Shown: positions 55,542 to 64,000 of the stretch, in pieces
Numbering within the stretch: position 1 is the first letter of the stretch
Layout: every line of letters starts with the position of its first letter
From: UBA11865 sp963749825
GTDB taxonomy: Bacteria; Chloroflexota; Anaerolineae; Promineifilales; Promineifilaceae
DNA: 64,000 bases
Assembly (NCBI GenBank): GCA_963749825.1
Contig: CAVVOI010000012.1
Location: 682,001-746,000 of the forward strand
Direction of reading: 5' to 3'
Notes under the pieces: generated by a model
Database searches by the model: none
Told to the model about the DNA's origin: nothing
The model's input: the letters and a program-made list of their open reading frames with translations, nothing else
Made by a program: the position numbers and the translations under genes

Positions 55542-56676
55542 TTACTCCACGGATTCGTGGATTTCGATACCACGCTTGCTTAATTCCTCGAAAAAGAGCT
55601 GGGGTGGAATCGCGGTCTCTGGTGGGACGACACCCTTTACGGTGACATCGCCCCGGGCAATCATCTGGGCGCCGATGCTCAACGGGATGGCGATATTCTT
55701 ATAATAGGCCGCCTTGCCACCCCATTCCTCCATACCTGGGTGTCGATTCCAGTAGGTGTATTTGCGCTGGACCCCGTCTTTCTTGCCATACACTTCCACC
55801 ACCAGGCCATAAGCCCACAAGGGCGTTTCTTTACTCTCCGGCAGTTCTAACAAAATCTCGTGCATCATATCAAAGGCTGTCGTTTCGAGGCCCTTGACGC
55901 ATGATTTTTTCCTCGCTATAAAGGCCTGATTCCAACATGGCCTTGGCCAGGCGCATGGCATGGGGCGGGAAACAACCGCGCACCGCGACGGATTTGGCGC
56001 CAAGGCTCTTGGGCATGGTGCGTGTCTCGGGATGTGGGATGTAACAGATTTCCTGCTCGCCTATCTGACCGGGAAAGTTCATCATTTTAAGCCCGGCGAA
56101 AGGACCTACCCAGTGATACTCGCCATCTGCATAGTAGAGACGCGACTCCGTCTTGGGATGGAATTCCCACAGGAAGGTGATGAGCAATCCGGGGGCCGGA
56201 GCCGGGCAACGAAAAGCAGCGAAACTAATATCAATGTCGTTTACCTCATCCAGTTGATCGGCCGCGCGACGGGCCATGGCATTGGTGATGCCTGGAGTCG
56301 CCCCTACACCCGGAATGAAGACGATATCCTTCTCCTTAGCAACCAGATCGTAATCCCATTGTTCTTCCTCGGTAGACACATCCAGACCACTGACGCCGGC
56401 CTCTACACAGGCTTTGGTAACCGCCAGATCATATTTCCAGGGCAGACCATTAAGAATAACATCGAAGCCCTTGAAAGCGTTCACCATTTCATCGTAGTTT
56501 TCTGCGTTTATTTCCAAAACTTCTAGGCGTGGATCGCCAATTTCAGCGGCCAACTTCTCGGCCGCGGCCACATTGTATTCGCCGATGACGATCTCGCTAA
56601 AATCGGAAAATTCTACCAGGTCACGGGTCGAATGTTGGCATACGGCGCCTGCACCACCTAAGGCCAAGATCTTCAT
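55542..56676 (-). CDS. Saccharopine dehydrogenase-like NAD(P)-binding reductase (frameshifted)
   Basis: A Rossmann-type reductase of the saccharopine dehydrogenase/homospermidine synthase fold. The NAD(P) site MKILALGGAGAVCQHSTRDL opens the protein, with GFDVILNGLPWKYDLAVTKACVEAGVSGLDVS and FIPGVGATPGITN following. An A6 run at 55905-55910 with one A too many breaks the frame after SGLYSEEK; correcting it joins KSCVKGLETTAFDMMHEIL and gives a roughly 378-residue protein. AGGAG lies seven bases before ATG 56676. In this context an amine or amino-acid conversion is likely, but the substrate is unknown. Confidence 0.78.
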
Positions 56677-56729
56677 GATGTTCTCCTTATCTTTGTCGTT
56701 TGATAAATAATCACAATAGAATCTAGTTT

Positions 56730-58166
56730 CTACAATTTGAGAGCTTTATCCTGGATGCGAGCCAATTCCTGCTCCACATCCTCGTCCAAGGGAAGCGGCC
56801 GGTGGGTCGCCAGGATATGGTCCAATTTCTCATTGATCTCTTCCCTGAGCGACGGTCTTCCAGCCGCTTCCCAGGTCTCAAAAGGATCATGCACTCCTAG
56901 CTCGCCGATATACCATTCGCCGTCACGGATTCCATCCCGAGTGGAGCGTTGGCCCAAGAAGTTGCCACCTGGCCCCACCTGTTCAATCACGTCATCCAAC
57001 CACTCCCCTTCATCGGTGACGATACCCCTTCGAGCCTGCTTATACATCCGGAACATCTCGACGTCGATGAGTAGCTGTACCTGACTGAGAATCATCGAGC
57101 CGCCCAACAAGCCTGGCCCTACCAGAATATCTGGCCAAGCTAGCGCTGGTAAAAAGCCGCCCATACCCCGTTCGTAGCCCGCTTGAATGCTGGGAACATG
57201 GTGATTTGTGCCCAGTCCCGAAGCTTCCACCGGCAACCCATAAAATCGAGCCATCTCCGTAGAGGCAGCGCCTGTTAGAGCGGCCTCAATCGCACCGCTG
57301 CTGTATCGCCCCGAGCGTGGATCGACGATCGCCAGGACCGGTGCATAAATGATCGGTGTGCCCGGCGCCGCCGCCTGCAACAGGCACAACATCGCTAACA
57401 CCTCACAATTGCCTAGTATTGTCAGTGAAATTAAGCTTGCGGGAGCCGTAGCCCCCATTAGCGGCATGGGCATGATGCTGGCTGGGACATCCCAGCCCAA
57501 TAGAGCCAGGTAAGCCTCCGTATATGGACCATCGATGATCAGCGGCGACTGGGGGCAAAGTAAGAATGACAATGGATGCCGCTGGCGGATGGTTTCCTTG
57601 TCGCCAAAAATCACCTGCAAAACCTCTAACAACCAGGGCGCCTGTTCCGGCTTTGATAATCCATCCTGAACGTGTTTTGAGAAGTTGCGAAATAAATGTC
57701 TCCAATATTTGATCAAATCAGGTATCGATCTGCCATCGCCGCTTCCGGAAAGTTCGACCATGCTCCAGTAAAGGCCAATTTCATCCAAGGCATCAATTAA
57801 CCGGGTAGTCTCCAACCAATCAGCTGACGTTGCCGGACGCCTCTCCCCCGTTTGTCGATCCAAGACAAACATGGCTTCGCCGTCGATGAGCATCGTGCAA
57901 TCGCCACCATTCATTTGCAGATCCGAACCCGGCCGGCGGGCCCCCAATATAAAATCCTTGGGTGCCAATTCCAAAGATGATTCCACCAATTCTCTTGGAA
58001 AGCGAACGATATGCGTATCCTCATTTACATCAGCGCCAGCCTCTTTGAGAAAACGCCGCCCGTGGGCCGTATCGACTCGCACCCCGGTCTTGGACAAAAT
58101 CCGTAGCGTGCGCTCGTGTACCTGGACTCGCTCCTCTTCCGATAGTACCTGCAATAGCGTTCTCAT
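56730..58166 (-). CDS. MttB-superfamily methyltransferase (non-pyrrolysine), paralogue 1
   Basis: Member of the trimethylamine methyltransferase (MttB) superfamily, a TIM-barrel that moves a methyl group from a quaternary amine to a corrinoid protein. The domain start is LSEEERVQVHERTLRILSKTGVRVDTAHGRRFLKEAGADV; SPLIIDGPYTEAYLALLGWDVPASIMPMPLMGATAPAS and VGPGGNFLGQRSTRDG are typical. No in-frame TAG occurs, so it is not the pyrrolysine form; non-Pyl members include glycine-betaine, proline-betaine and carnitine methyltransferases. AAGGA lies eight bases before the start. This is the most divergent of the four paralogues here. Confidence 0.9.
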   Translation of the reverse strand: MRTLLQVLSEEERVQVHERTLRILSKTGVRVDTAHGRRFLKEAGADVNEDTHIVRFPRELVESSLELAPKDFILGARRPGSDLQMNGGDCTMLIDGEAMFVLDRQTGERRPATSADWLETTRLIDALDEIGLYWSMVELSGSGDGRSIPDLIKYWRHLFRNFSKHVQDGLSKPEQAPWLLEVLQVIFGDKETIRQRHPLSFLLCPQSPLIIDGPYTEAYLALLGWDVPASIMPMPLMGATAPASLISLTILGNCEVLAMLCLLQAAAPGTPIIYAPVLAIVDPRSGRYSSGAIEAALTGAASTEMARFYGLPVEASGLGTNHHVPSIQAGYERGMGGFLPALAWPDILVGPGLLGGSMILSQVQLLIDVEMFRMYKQARRGIVTDEGEWLDDVIEQVGPGGNFLGQRSTRDGIRDGEWYIGELGVHDPFETWEAAGRPSLREEINEKLDHILATHRPLPLDEDVEQELARIQDKALKL

Positions 58167-58220
58167 AACTTTGTTCCTTAATATTAATAATGGCTGTCCA
58201 ACGATCGTTGTTCTTTTTTT

Positions 58221-59669
58221 CTAAGCAATTTCGCGACCGGCGGCCTGTAGTAAACGGTTCATCTCTGCCTGTTGATCCTCAGATAGCGGCTCAGGCTCGT
58301 GGTTGTCTAAGATCCAAGCTGTCTTTTCTACGGCCACATCGATTGGATCCCGATAGCCCCCACCCTCTTTCAATGGTTGGGCAATTAGATCCGAAAACTC
58401 AAGCGCTCGCATCCCTTGGCGGGTGTGCTGTTGCGTGAGGAAATGTCCCCTGGGACCTACCTTCTTTAAAACATCCAGGGCCATTGCCTCACGGCTGGTA
58501 TCCAGGCCGGCAACATCTATGCGAACCTGGTGGTAAAACTCTGTGTCAAGGACTAATGCTTCTGGCGTCAATAGCGTGCATGTTTCCCGCAAACCGATGC
58601 CACTGCTTGTTTCCGCGCCACAGAGCGCGCAGAGCAACATATTGGAGGCAATCCCCATGGCCGACTCCCAGCTTGATGTATTTGCCCCACCTGGGCCTAC
58701 GCCGGCCAACGTCGGCACGCCCCACATATGGGCTAATTCCACACCCACAGGGTAAAACAAATCCGCTTCCCAGGCGGAACCAATGAATGCTCCTGTACGG
58801 GGATGCATGAGGCCAGGCATAAGCGAGTGATAGACAGGCGCTCCCGGGTAGGCCAACTGGATCAGGACCATCGCCGACACGATCTCAGCATCGCCTAAGG
58901 CAATTGTCCCGGCGATAGTTGCCGGAGCAGTTGAGCCACCCGTTGCCATAGACATGAAACCTACCGGTAATCCCGCTTCGGCGAATAACAGGGCTGATTC
59001 CATACTTTCGTGATCCTGCGCCAGCGGGGCGATGGTGCAAATGAGTGATGATAAAGGCGGCCGCGCCCGCATCGTAGCATCATCCCCGGCCACAATCCGG
59101 GCCATTTCCACAGCGTATCGCGCCTCAGCCTCCGTCACCACCGTTGGGGTCTGTACATGTTTTATCGTGTTATTGAACGAGGCATCCAACTCATGCAAGG
59201 AGGCGGTCAAAGAATAATCCTGGGCGCTGACCATAGGCCAGTAGAAACCCATCGAAGATAAATAGTCCGCAATACGGGCTGTATTGACCACATCTTGCTT
59301 AGTTGAGGCGCGTCGCCGGCCGGTAGTAAAATCAATCGTCTCAGTTCCACAACCATCAGTCGCGCAGTACATCGATTTTCCGTCCAATTTCAAATCGAAG
59401 TCGGCCGATCGGGCGCCCAACGTATAATAGCGCGGCGCGTAAGACATAGCTTCTACTACCAGATCAGCCGGCAATTTAGCGATCTGGCTGTCAAAGTCAA
59501 CATCGGCCCCATGTTCGGCATAAATTCCCAGGGCCCTTTCTGAAGGACAATGAAAACCGATGTCCTCTAGAATTTCCAATGTCGCCGTTTTGAATTGATT
59601 CAATTGTTCATCATTCAAGATTCTCAGGTGGTAGCTGGGGGTGATGGGTTGTAGCGCTGGTGTTGACAT
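58221..59669 (-). CDS. MttB-superfamily methyltransferase (non-pyrrolysine), paralogue 2
   Basis: 482-residue MttB-like protein in one open frame without TAG. LNQFKTATLEILEDIGFHCPSERALGIYAEHGADV opens the domain; YCATDGCGTETIDFTTGRRR near residue 120, FYWPMVSAQDYSLTASLHELDASFNNTIKHVQ and TIAPLAQDHESMESALLFAEAGLPVGFMSMATGGSTAPATIAGTIALGDAEIVSAMVLIQLAYPGAPVYHS are shared with paralogue 3. VGPRGHFLTQQHTRQGMR is the C-terminal family signature. AGAGGAAAG precedes the start. The methyl donor is unknown; no corrinoid partner is in the window. Confidence 0.9.
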   Translation of the reverse strand: MSTPALQPITPSYHLRILNDEQLNQFKTATLEILEDIGFHCPSERALGIYAEHGADVDFDSQIAKLPADLVVEAMSYAPRYYTLGARSADFDLKLDGKSMYCATDGCGTETIDFTTGRRRASTKQDVVNTARIADYLSSMGFYWPMVSAQDYSLTASLHELDASFNNTIKHVQTPTVVTEAEARYAVEMARIVAGDDATMRARPPLSSLICTIAPLAQDHESMESALLFAEAGLPVGFMSMATGGSTAPATIAGTIALGDAEIVSAMVLIQLAYPGAPVYHSLMPGLMHPRTGAFIGSAWEADLFYPVGVELAHMWGVPTLAGVGPGGANTSSWESAMGIASNMLLCALCGAETSSGIGLRETCTLLTPEALVLDTEFYHQVRIDVAGLDTSREAMALDVLKKVGPRGHFLTQQHTRQGMRALEFSDLIAQPLKEGGGYRDPIDVAVEKTAWILDNHEPEPLSEDQQAEMNRLLQAAGREIA

Positions 59670-59764
59670 TGGTTCTTTCCTCTACAATATGATTCTGATA
59701 GATCGTTCAGCAATGTTCGTCGTGCAGCCCGGTACTTCCTGGTTTGCATGCGGTGACTCGGCGA

Positions 59765-60661
59765 TCAATCGCCACTGTAAAGTTTGGTTAGATCGCCATA
59801 GCTATCTGTGCGGCGATCGCGGAATGGGAAGCAGTACCCATCGCGAACCTGATCGATGAAGGTCAGATCAATGGGACAAACCAGCACCTCTTCCCGATCG
59901 TCGGCCGCTTGAGCCAGCACCTTGCCGTATGGATCAGATATGAAGCTGGTACCCCAGAAATTGATCCCGCCCTTACCCTCCAAGTTTTCTTCAAATCCAA
60001 CGCGGTTGACGGCGGCTAGGTAGCAAGCATTGGCGACGGCATGGCCCTGCTGCACCTTTAACCAGGCGTGCCGGTAGTCGAAATCACTACTAGATATGTC
60101 TTCCGGCGTGAAGCCGATGGCGGTAGGAATGAAGATGATTTCAGCGCCACGCATTGCCGTCAGCCGGGCCGCCTCAGGAAACCACTGGTCCCAACAAATC
60201 AACACGCCAATATCAGCATAGCGGGTATGAAAGGTTTTGTAACCCAGGTCACCGGGAGTGAAATAGAACTTTTCGTAGTAAAGCGGGTCCTCGGGAATGT
60301 GCATTTTACGGTATTTGCCCAGGTAACGGCCGTCTGCATCAATAACGACGGCCGTGTTGTGGAATAAGCTTTTCGCACGTTTTTCAAATAAAGAGGCGAC
60401 GATCACAATCTCCAACTCGGCCGCCAAGTCGGCCAGTTGCTGCACCGTTGGGCTATCTTCATTCACTGGTTCGCCAAGAGCCAGTAGTCCCTTATCCACT
60501 ATCTGGCAAAAATAGCGAGATTTAAACAGCTCCTGCAAACATACGATTTGTGCCCCCTTTTCGGCCGCCTGGCGAATGCAACCCAAAGCTTTGTCATAGT
60601 TTGATTCAACATCCTCGCTGCACGACATTTGAATTAAACCCAGGTTGACGATCCTGCTCAT
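59765..60661 (-). CDS. aguB: N-carbamoylputrescine amidase
   Basis: Nitrilase-superfamily amidase that turns N-carbamoylputrescine into putrescine, CO2 and ammonia. The catalytic triad is clear: Glu44 in LQELF, Lys119 in KYRKMHIPED and Cys156 in LICWDQWFPE. The DLGYKTFHTRYADIGV and FWGTSFISDPYGK segments and the length (298) match AguB. The frame opens at 60769, but ATG 60661 with GGAGG seven bases upstream is the start. It begins 49 bases after the agmatine deiminase gene, the usual partner. Confidence 0.92.
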   Translation of the reverse strand: MSRIVNLGLIQMSCSEDVESNYDKALGCIRQAAEKGAQIVCLQELFKSRYFCQIVDKGLLALGEPVNEDSPTVQQLADLAAELEIVIVASLFEKRAKSLFHNTAVVIDADGRYLGKYRKMHIPEDPLYYEKFYFTPGDLGYKTFHTRYADIGVLICWDQWFPEAARLTAMRGAEIIFIPTAIGFTPEDISSSDFDYRHAWLKVQQGHAVANACYLAAVNRVGFEENLEGKGGINFWGTSFISDPYGKVLAQAADDREEVLVCPIDLTFIDQVRDGYCFPFRDRRTDSYGDLTKLYSGD

Positions 60662-60710
60662 AACACGTCCTCCAAAACAATGCCGTTCAATACGTTGACG
60701 GCAAAAATAA

Positions 60711-61799
60711 TTACCGAAGATGGCGTCCCGCCGGTTGTTGCTGAGTGACGCAATGGATCGCGCCCCCATCTTCTGTCAAACTCACAGCGTCGATGGCGAC
60801 AATATCCCGATCTGGGAATTGTTCACCGATGATGGCTTTAGCACGATCATCGTAGGCGTTGCCAAAGACAGGAACCAACACCAGGCCATTAGCAACCAGG
60901 TAGTTACTGTATGCCGCATCGGTGTAAAGGGATTCCCGCCACAGGCTGTTGCCAGCAACCTGGTAAACGCCGTCCTTGGGTACAGGCAGAGGAACGAGTG
61001 TCAGCGATCGGCCGGATTCTGTCGTTGCAGACTTCAATTCTTGTAAATGTTTGGTGAACATGGGGTAACGGGGGTCAGATTTGTCATCAGTCCAGTTGTA
61101 CAGCACCGTAGAATCATCGGTAAAGCGGGCTATGATGTCAATGTGAGAGTCAGTGGTGTCACCCCACTTTTCACACTCTCCTCGTCCGGCGCCAGTCAGC
61201 CAAATGAAATGGGTGACACCCAGGTACTGGTTAAGAATAGCTTCAATATCTGCCTGGCTTTTACCTGGGTTGCGGTAGGGATCTATGATTGAGGAGCGTG
61301 TAGCCATGAAAGTGCCCCGACCGTTTACTTCGACCGCCCCTCCCTCCAGGACTAGAGGCGCGTCGACAACCGGAAGTTCTAGCTCACTGCCAATGATTTC
61401 TGGCACCTCATTGTCCAACTCATAATCAAAGCGGCCACCCCAACCATTGAAGGTCCAATTTGTAATGACCAGTTCGTTACGTTCATTGACGACAAAAATC
61501 GGGCCGTTATCCCGCGCCCAAATGTCATCAACCGGGATAATAAACAGATCAACGCCTTTCAGACCGATTCCAAAATAGTCCAATTGGTAGCCAACGTGAT
61601 CCCTTTGCCTTTCATCGCAGGTGATGATGTGGACCGTTTCATGCTGGTACAAAGCAGCGACCATTTTTAACCAGGTATGTTCTTGCTTCAGCTCATATCC
61701 TGGCTCAACCTTGTTACGCGGCCATTGCAGCCATGTACCTTCGTGCGGTTCCCACTCGGCGGGCATGTAATATTTAGAATCTATCGCCACGTTCCTCAT
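60711..61799 (-). CDS. aguA: Agmatine deiminase
   Basis: Peptidyl-arginine-deiminase-type enzyme hydrolysing agmatine to N-carbamoylputrescine and ammonia. YMPAEWEPHEGTWLQWP near residues 11-27, VDDIWARDNGPIFV near 89-102, LVLEGGAVEVNGRGT, GDTTDSHIDIIARF and EDGGAIHCVTQQQP with the nucleophile Cys350 are all diagnostic. Length (362) is normal. The start ATG 61797-61799 overlaps the stop of the upstream MttB gene (ATGA, four bases), so translation of the two is coupled. With aguB it forms a complete agmatine-to-putrescine route. Confidence 0.95.
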   Translation of the reverse strand: MRNVAIDSKYYMPAEWEPHEGTWLQWPRNKVEPGYELKQEHTWLKMVAALYQHETVHIITCDERQRDHVGYQLDYFGIGLKGVDLFIIPVDDIWARDNGPIFVVNERNELVITNWTFNGWGGRFDYELDNEVPEIIGSELELPVVDAPLVLEGGAVEVNGRGTFMATRSSIIDPYRNPGKSQADIEAILNQYLGVTHFIWLTGAGRGECEKWGDTTDSHIDIIARFTDDSTVLYNWTDDKSDPRYPMFTKHLQELKSATTESGRSLTLVPLPVPKDGVYQVAGNSLWRESLYTDAAYSNYLVANGLVLVPVFGNAYDDRAKAIIGEQFPDRDIVAIDAVSLTEDGGAIHCVTQQQPAGRHLR

Positions 61800-63253
61800 T
61801 TAATCTTATCCGCCTCTCGTTCGGCCGCTTCGAGAATACGATCCAATTCGGTCAATTTTGCTTTAGGTAGTGGCTGCGGTTCGTGGGCCTTGTCAATCGC
61901 CTTGAATCTTTCCAGGGCTACATCTCGCGGATCGCGCAGATTACCTTCGTCGTCTCTTTGACCAGTGATGTCAGACAGCCGGAAGTCCCGGATGTGGCTT
62001 CGGGTGTGTTTTTGCTTCAGGAAATGGCTGCGCGGCCCGACCGCCTCGATCACATCTAGAGCCATATCAGCTTCGTCAAAATCAAATTCGCCAAATATGT
62101 CGAGGGCGTGTTGGCAAGCTTCGTGATCGAGCAGCAATTGTTCCGGCCGTAAAACCATCGAACCGTCCAACAAGCCTAGGTAACCGCAAATCTCGCTGCT
62201 GGCCAATGGTATCATTGCCGATCCAAAACCAGTCTTGGTTCCTGATTGCCAACCGATGTCGGGCGCGTCGCTGCTCACACTGCCACCGGTCAGGGCGGGT
62301 ACATTCCATGCGTGAGCCAACTGGGTAGAGATGATGCCCATAGGGGCAGACATGTCACTGATATAGCTGCCAAAACGAGGGTGCATCAGCGAAACCAATA
62401 CCGAATGGAAGACTGGCGCACCCGGATAGGCCAACTGCATTAACACCATGGCGCTGACGACTTCCGCATCCCCGGTGACCAATGCGCCCAGTGGTGTAGC
62501 CGGGGCGGTCGAGGCCATGGTCGTCATGGCCATGAAACTGGTCGGGATACCCGCCTCGGCGTAAGTCAAAGCGCACTCAATGCCATCCTGGTCTTGGGAT
62601 AAGGGGGCAATCGTACAGATATTTGCGCATATGGGCGGTCTACTGCGCCGCACTTCCTCACTGCCGGCCACGACGGTGGCCATTTCCACGATATATGGAG
62701 CTAATTGAGCGTAGGTCGTGGTGCCACCACGCACATGTTTGAGTGTGTTGGTCAGCCCGGCGTGACATTCGTGTAGGGGGGCGGTGCGGCCGTAATCTTG
62801 GGCACTCACCATAGGCCAGAAGAAACTGATCAGGGGAAGAGCATCGCTCACGCGCGCCATCTGGGCTATGTCGGCTTTGCGAGACGAACGCCGCTGCCGT
62901 GTCTCCAAGTCGACCACATGCACGCCGCAGCCATCGGTGCACAAATAAGAGGAGTTACCATCTAAGAGCAGGTCGAACCGTTCCTCACGCCCGCCGAGAA
63001 CGAAGGAACGAGGCGCGCTAGACAGGGCCTTTTTCACCAGGTCAGGCGGGATGCGTACGATTTCAGTCGTTTTATCCACATCAGCGCCATGATCGGCGAA
63101 AATCTCTAATGCCCGTGGTGAGGGAAAGTGGACTCCCACCTCCTGCAGCAATCGTAGCGTGCCTTCTTGAACCGTCTTTATTTGGCCCGGCGTCAGCACG
63201 TCTACTTTTCGTTTTGTATCAAAGAATCGAATGTCTGGTGTTTCCGAGTGCAT
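61796..63253 (-). CDS. MttB-superfamily methyltransferase (non-pyrrolysine), paralogue 3
   Basis: MttB-like protein of 485 residues, no in-frame TAG. It shares FFWPMVSAQDYGRTAPLHECHAG, ICTIAPLSQDQDGIECALTYAEAGIPTSFMAMTTMASTAPATPLGALVTGDAEVVSAMVLMQLAYPGAPVFHS and VGPRSHFLKQKHTRSHIRDF with paralogue 2. Near residue 100 YLCTDGCGVHVVDLETRQRR is also common to both. ATG 63253 (MHSETPDI) follows an AGAGG, so it is preferred to the frame start 63265. Its stop overlaps aguA. The tight coupling suggests the methyltransferase and agmatine deiminase are needed together. Confidence 0.9.
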   Translation of the reverse strand: MHSETPDIRFFDTKRKVDVLTPGQIKTVQEGTLRLLQEVGVHFPSPRALEIFADHGADVDKTTEIVRIPPDLVKKALSSAPRSFVLGGREERFDLLLDGNSSYLCTDGCGVHVVDLETRQRRSSRKADIAQMARVSDALPLISFFWPMVSAQDYGRTAPLHECHAGLTNTLKHVRGGTTTYAQLAPYIVEMATVVAGSEEVRRSRPPICANICTIAPLSQDQDGIECALTYAEAGIPTSFMAMTTMASTAPATPLGALVTGDAEVVSAMVLMQLAYPGAPVFHSVLVSLMHPRFGSYISDMSAPMGIISTQLAHAWNVPALTGGSVSSDAPDIGWQSGTKTGFGSAMIPLASSEICGYLGLLDGSMVLRPEQLLLDHEACQHALDIFGEFDFDEADMALDVIEAVGPRSHFLKQKHTRSHIRDFRLSDITGQRDDEGNLRDPRDVALERFKAIDKAHEPQPLPKAKLTELDRILEAAEREADKIK

Positions 63254-63348
63254 GCGCCTCTCCATATTATTGGACTGTGTTTAGAAGTTTAGGGTGAGTT
63301 CAATTGGATACGAGACCACATCCTTCATTCCGCCAATTTTTCATATCA

Positions 63349-64000
63349 TTAATTTCGCAGCTCAACATCGGCGTTTGCCACAATGGTTTCGATCTTGTCC
63401 AAGGCGCCATCGGGCAACGGCGGTGGCTTATGATTGTGTAAGATTTCCAACGCTTCATCGTGGGCGATTTCCAACACGTCTTGACCGGCAGGAGGCCACA
63501 TGGGTACGTATCCACGCCTGGTGAAATCACGGGTTTCCCGCTGCGTCAAGTAAGAACCTCCTATGCCTACTCGTTCGATTAGATCGGCTTGTAAGTGCGC
63601 TTCATCTACCAGCAGGGGCTGTAACATCTCGTCGGCCAGGCGAGCCAGATGGTTGTCCAAAACCATCTTTTCCAACGATAAGACTTGAGATGAGCCCAAG
63701 AGACCCATACTATAGATTTCGTCGGCGCCAGCTAAGCGGGCCATGATGACGTTGGCCATAGCTTCGTAACCATATTGGGCATCCAATGAATGGGATTTAG
63801 TGGAAAGGCCGAATAAGTTGACGGGTAAGTTATAGAAATGAGCTAATTCACAGAGGGCCAACTGCGTACCCATGCCATCAGCGCTTCCGCCGTAGCGGCC
63901 GGTGTGCATATCCAATTGGGAAGCGCCGGAACCATAAATGATGGGTGTGCCTGGATTAACTGCCTGGAATAAAACCAGGCCGCTAAGAAACTCAATATTG
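63349..64000 (-). CDS. MttB-superfamily methyltransferase, paralogue 4 (5' end beyond the window)
   Basis: Partial gene; the frame runs off the right edge with no start, and the visible residues begin NIEFLSGLVLFQAVNPGTPIIYGSGASQLDMHTGRYGG. ELAHFYNLPVNLFGLSTKSHSLDAQYGYEAMANVIMARLAGADEIYSMGLLGSSQVLSLEKMVLDNHLARLADEM and VGIGGSYLTQRETRDFTRRGYVPMWPP are typical of MttB C-termini. No TAG appears in the 217 residues seen. About 95 bases separate it from paralogue 3, so the operon probably continues beyond 64000. Confidence 0.88.
   Translation of the reverse strand, partial: NIEFLSGLVLFQAVNPGTPIIYGSGASQLDMHTGRYGGSADGMGTQLALCELAHFYNLPVNLFGLSTKSHSLDAQYGYEAMANVIMARLAGADEIYSMGLLGSSQVLSLEKMVLDNHLARLADEMLQPLLVDEAHLQADLIERVGIGGSYLTQRETRDFTRRGYVPMWPPAGQDVLEIAHDEALEILHNHKPPPLPDGALDKIETIVANADVELRN

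Noticed and set aside
56730..64000. Pyrrolysine in the MttB proteins
   Set aside because: All four frames run through without TAG, so they belong to the non-Pyl branch.

Overview
The window reads as a chromosomal segment of a Chloroflexota bacterium (Anaerolineae/Caldilineae-like). This is an inference from several traits: secreted proteins with T/P-rich linkers and lipoboxes, an FMN-riboswitch-controlled RibXY-type riboflavin ABC transporter, a DUF4349 lipoprotein, AI-2E and flotillin/NfeD membrane genes, a Ser/Thr kinase fused to an AAA ATPase, and several non-pyrrolysine MttB paralogues. There is no rRNA, tRNA or CRISPR array. GC is about 52% by eye, and the palindrome CGGCCG is strikingly frequent except in one island.

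Layout. 0.1-5.1 kb: pyruvate kinase, a squalene/phytoene synthase-family protein, a serine/threonine dehydratase, a nitroreductase and a decayed methyltransferase. 5.1-9.0 kb: an island with an IS1182-type transposase (one in-frame TAG), a decayed tyrosine recombinase and an amidohydrolase lipoprotein. 9.3-10.2 kb: a probable selenoprotein of the glycine/sarcosine/betaine/D-proline reductase selenoprotein B family, read through UGA at 9840. 10.3-13.2 kb: small housekeeping or unknown genes. 13.2-17.0 kb: a 1282-residue protein joining a Ser/Thr kinase, an AAA ATPase and a cytoplasmic oligopeptide-binding (SBP_bac_5) domain. 17.3-19.9 kb: a large membrane protein. 20.0-23.0 kb: FMN riboswitch, terminator and ribX-ribY-ATPase. 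23-33 kb: lipoproteins, a phosphoesterase, tsaE-tsaB-rimI, an epimerase, a methyltransferase, an AI-2E exporter and a META-domain lipoprotein. 33.4-35.7 kb: flotillin plus NfeD-like pair. 36-47 kb: membrane, F420/FMN, secreted beta-helix, ferredoxin, acyltransferase, GMC oxidoreductase and D-cysteine desulfhydrase genes.

47-64 kb, all on the minus strand, is the most coherent accessory region. It holds four MttB-superfamily methyltransferases (one cut by the window edge), agmatine deiminase, N-carbamoylputrescine amidase, a saccharopine-dehydrogenase-like reductase, a YtcJ-like amidohydrolase and a dimethylglycine/sarcosine dehydrogenase-like flavoprotein. These are followed by decayed MFS and GH3 genes and an SDR. 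The set suggests catabolism of methylated or quaternary amines and polyamines, but no corrinoid protein is visible in the window.

Many genes carry single-base frameshifts, mostly in homopolymers (T6, A6, A5, C6). Some may be sequencing errors, so split genes are described here as single loci. Signal sites such as -10 boxes and hairpins were found by eye and were not scored by any program.
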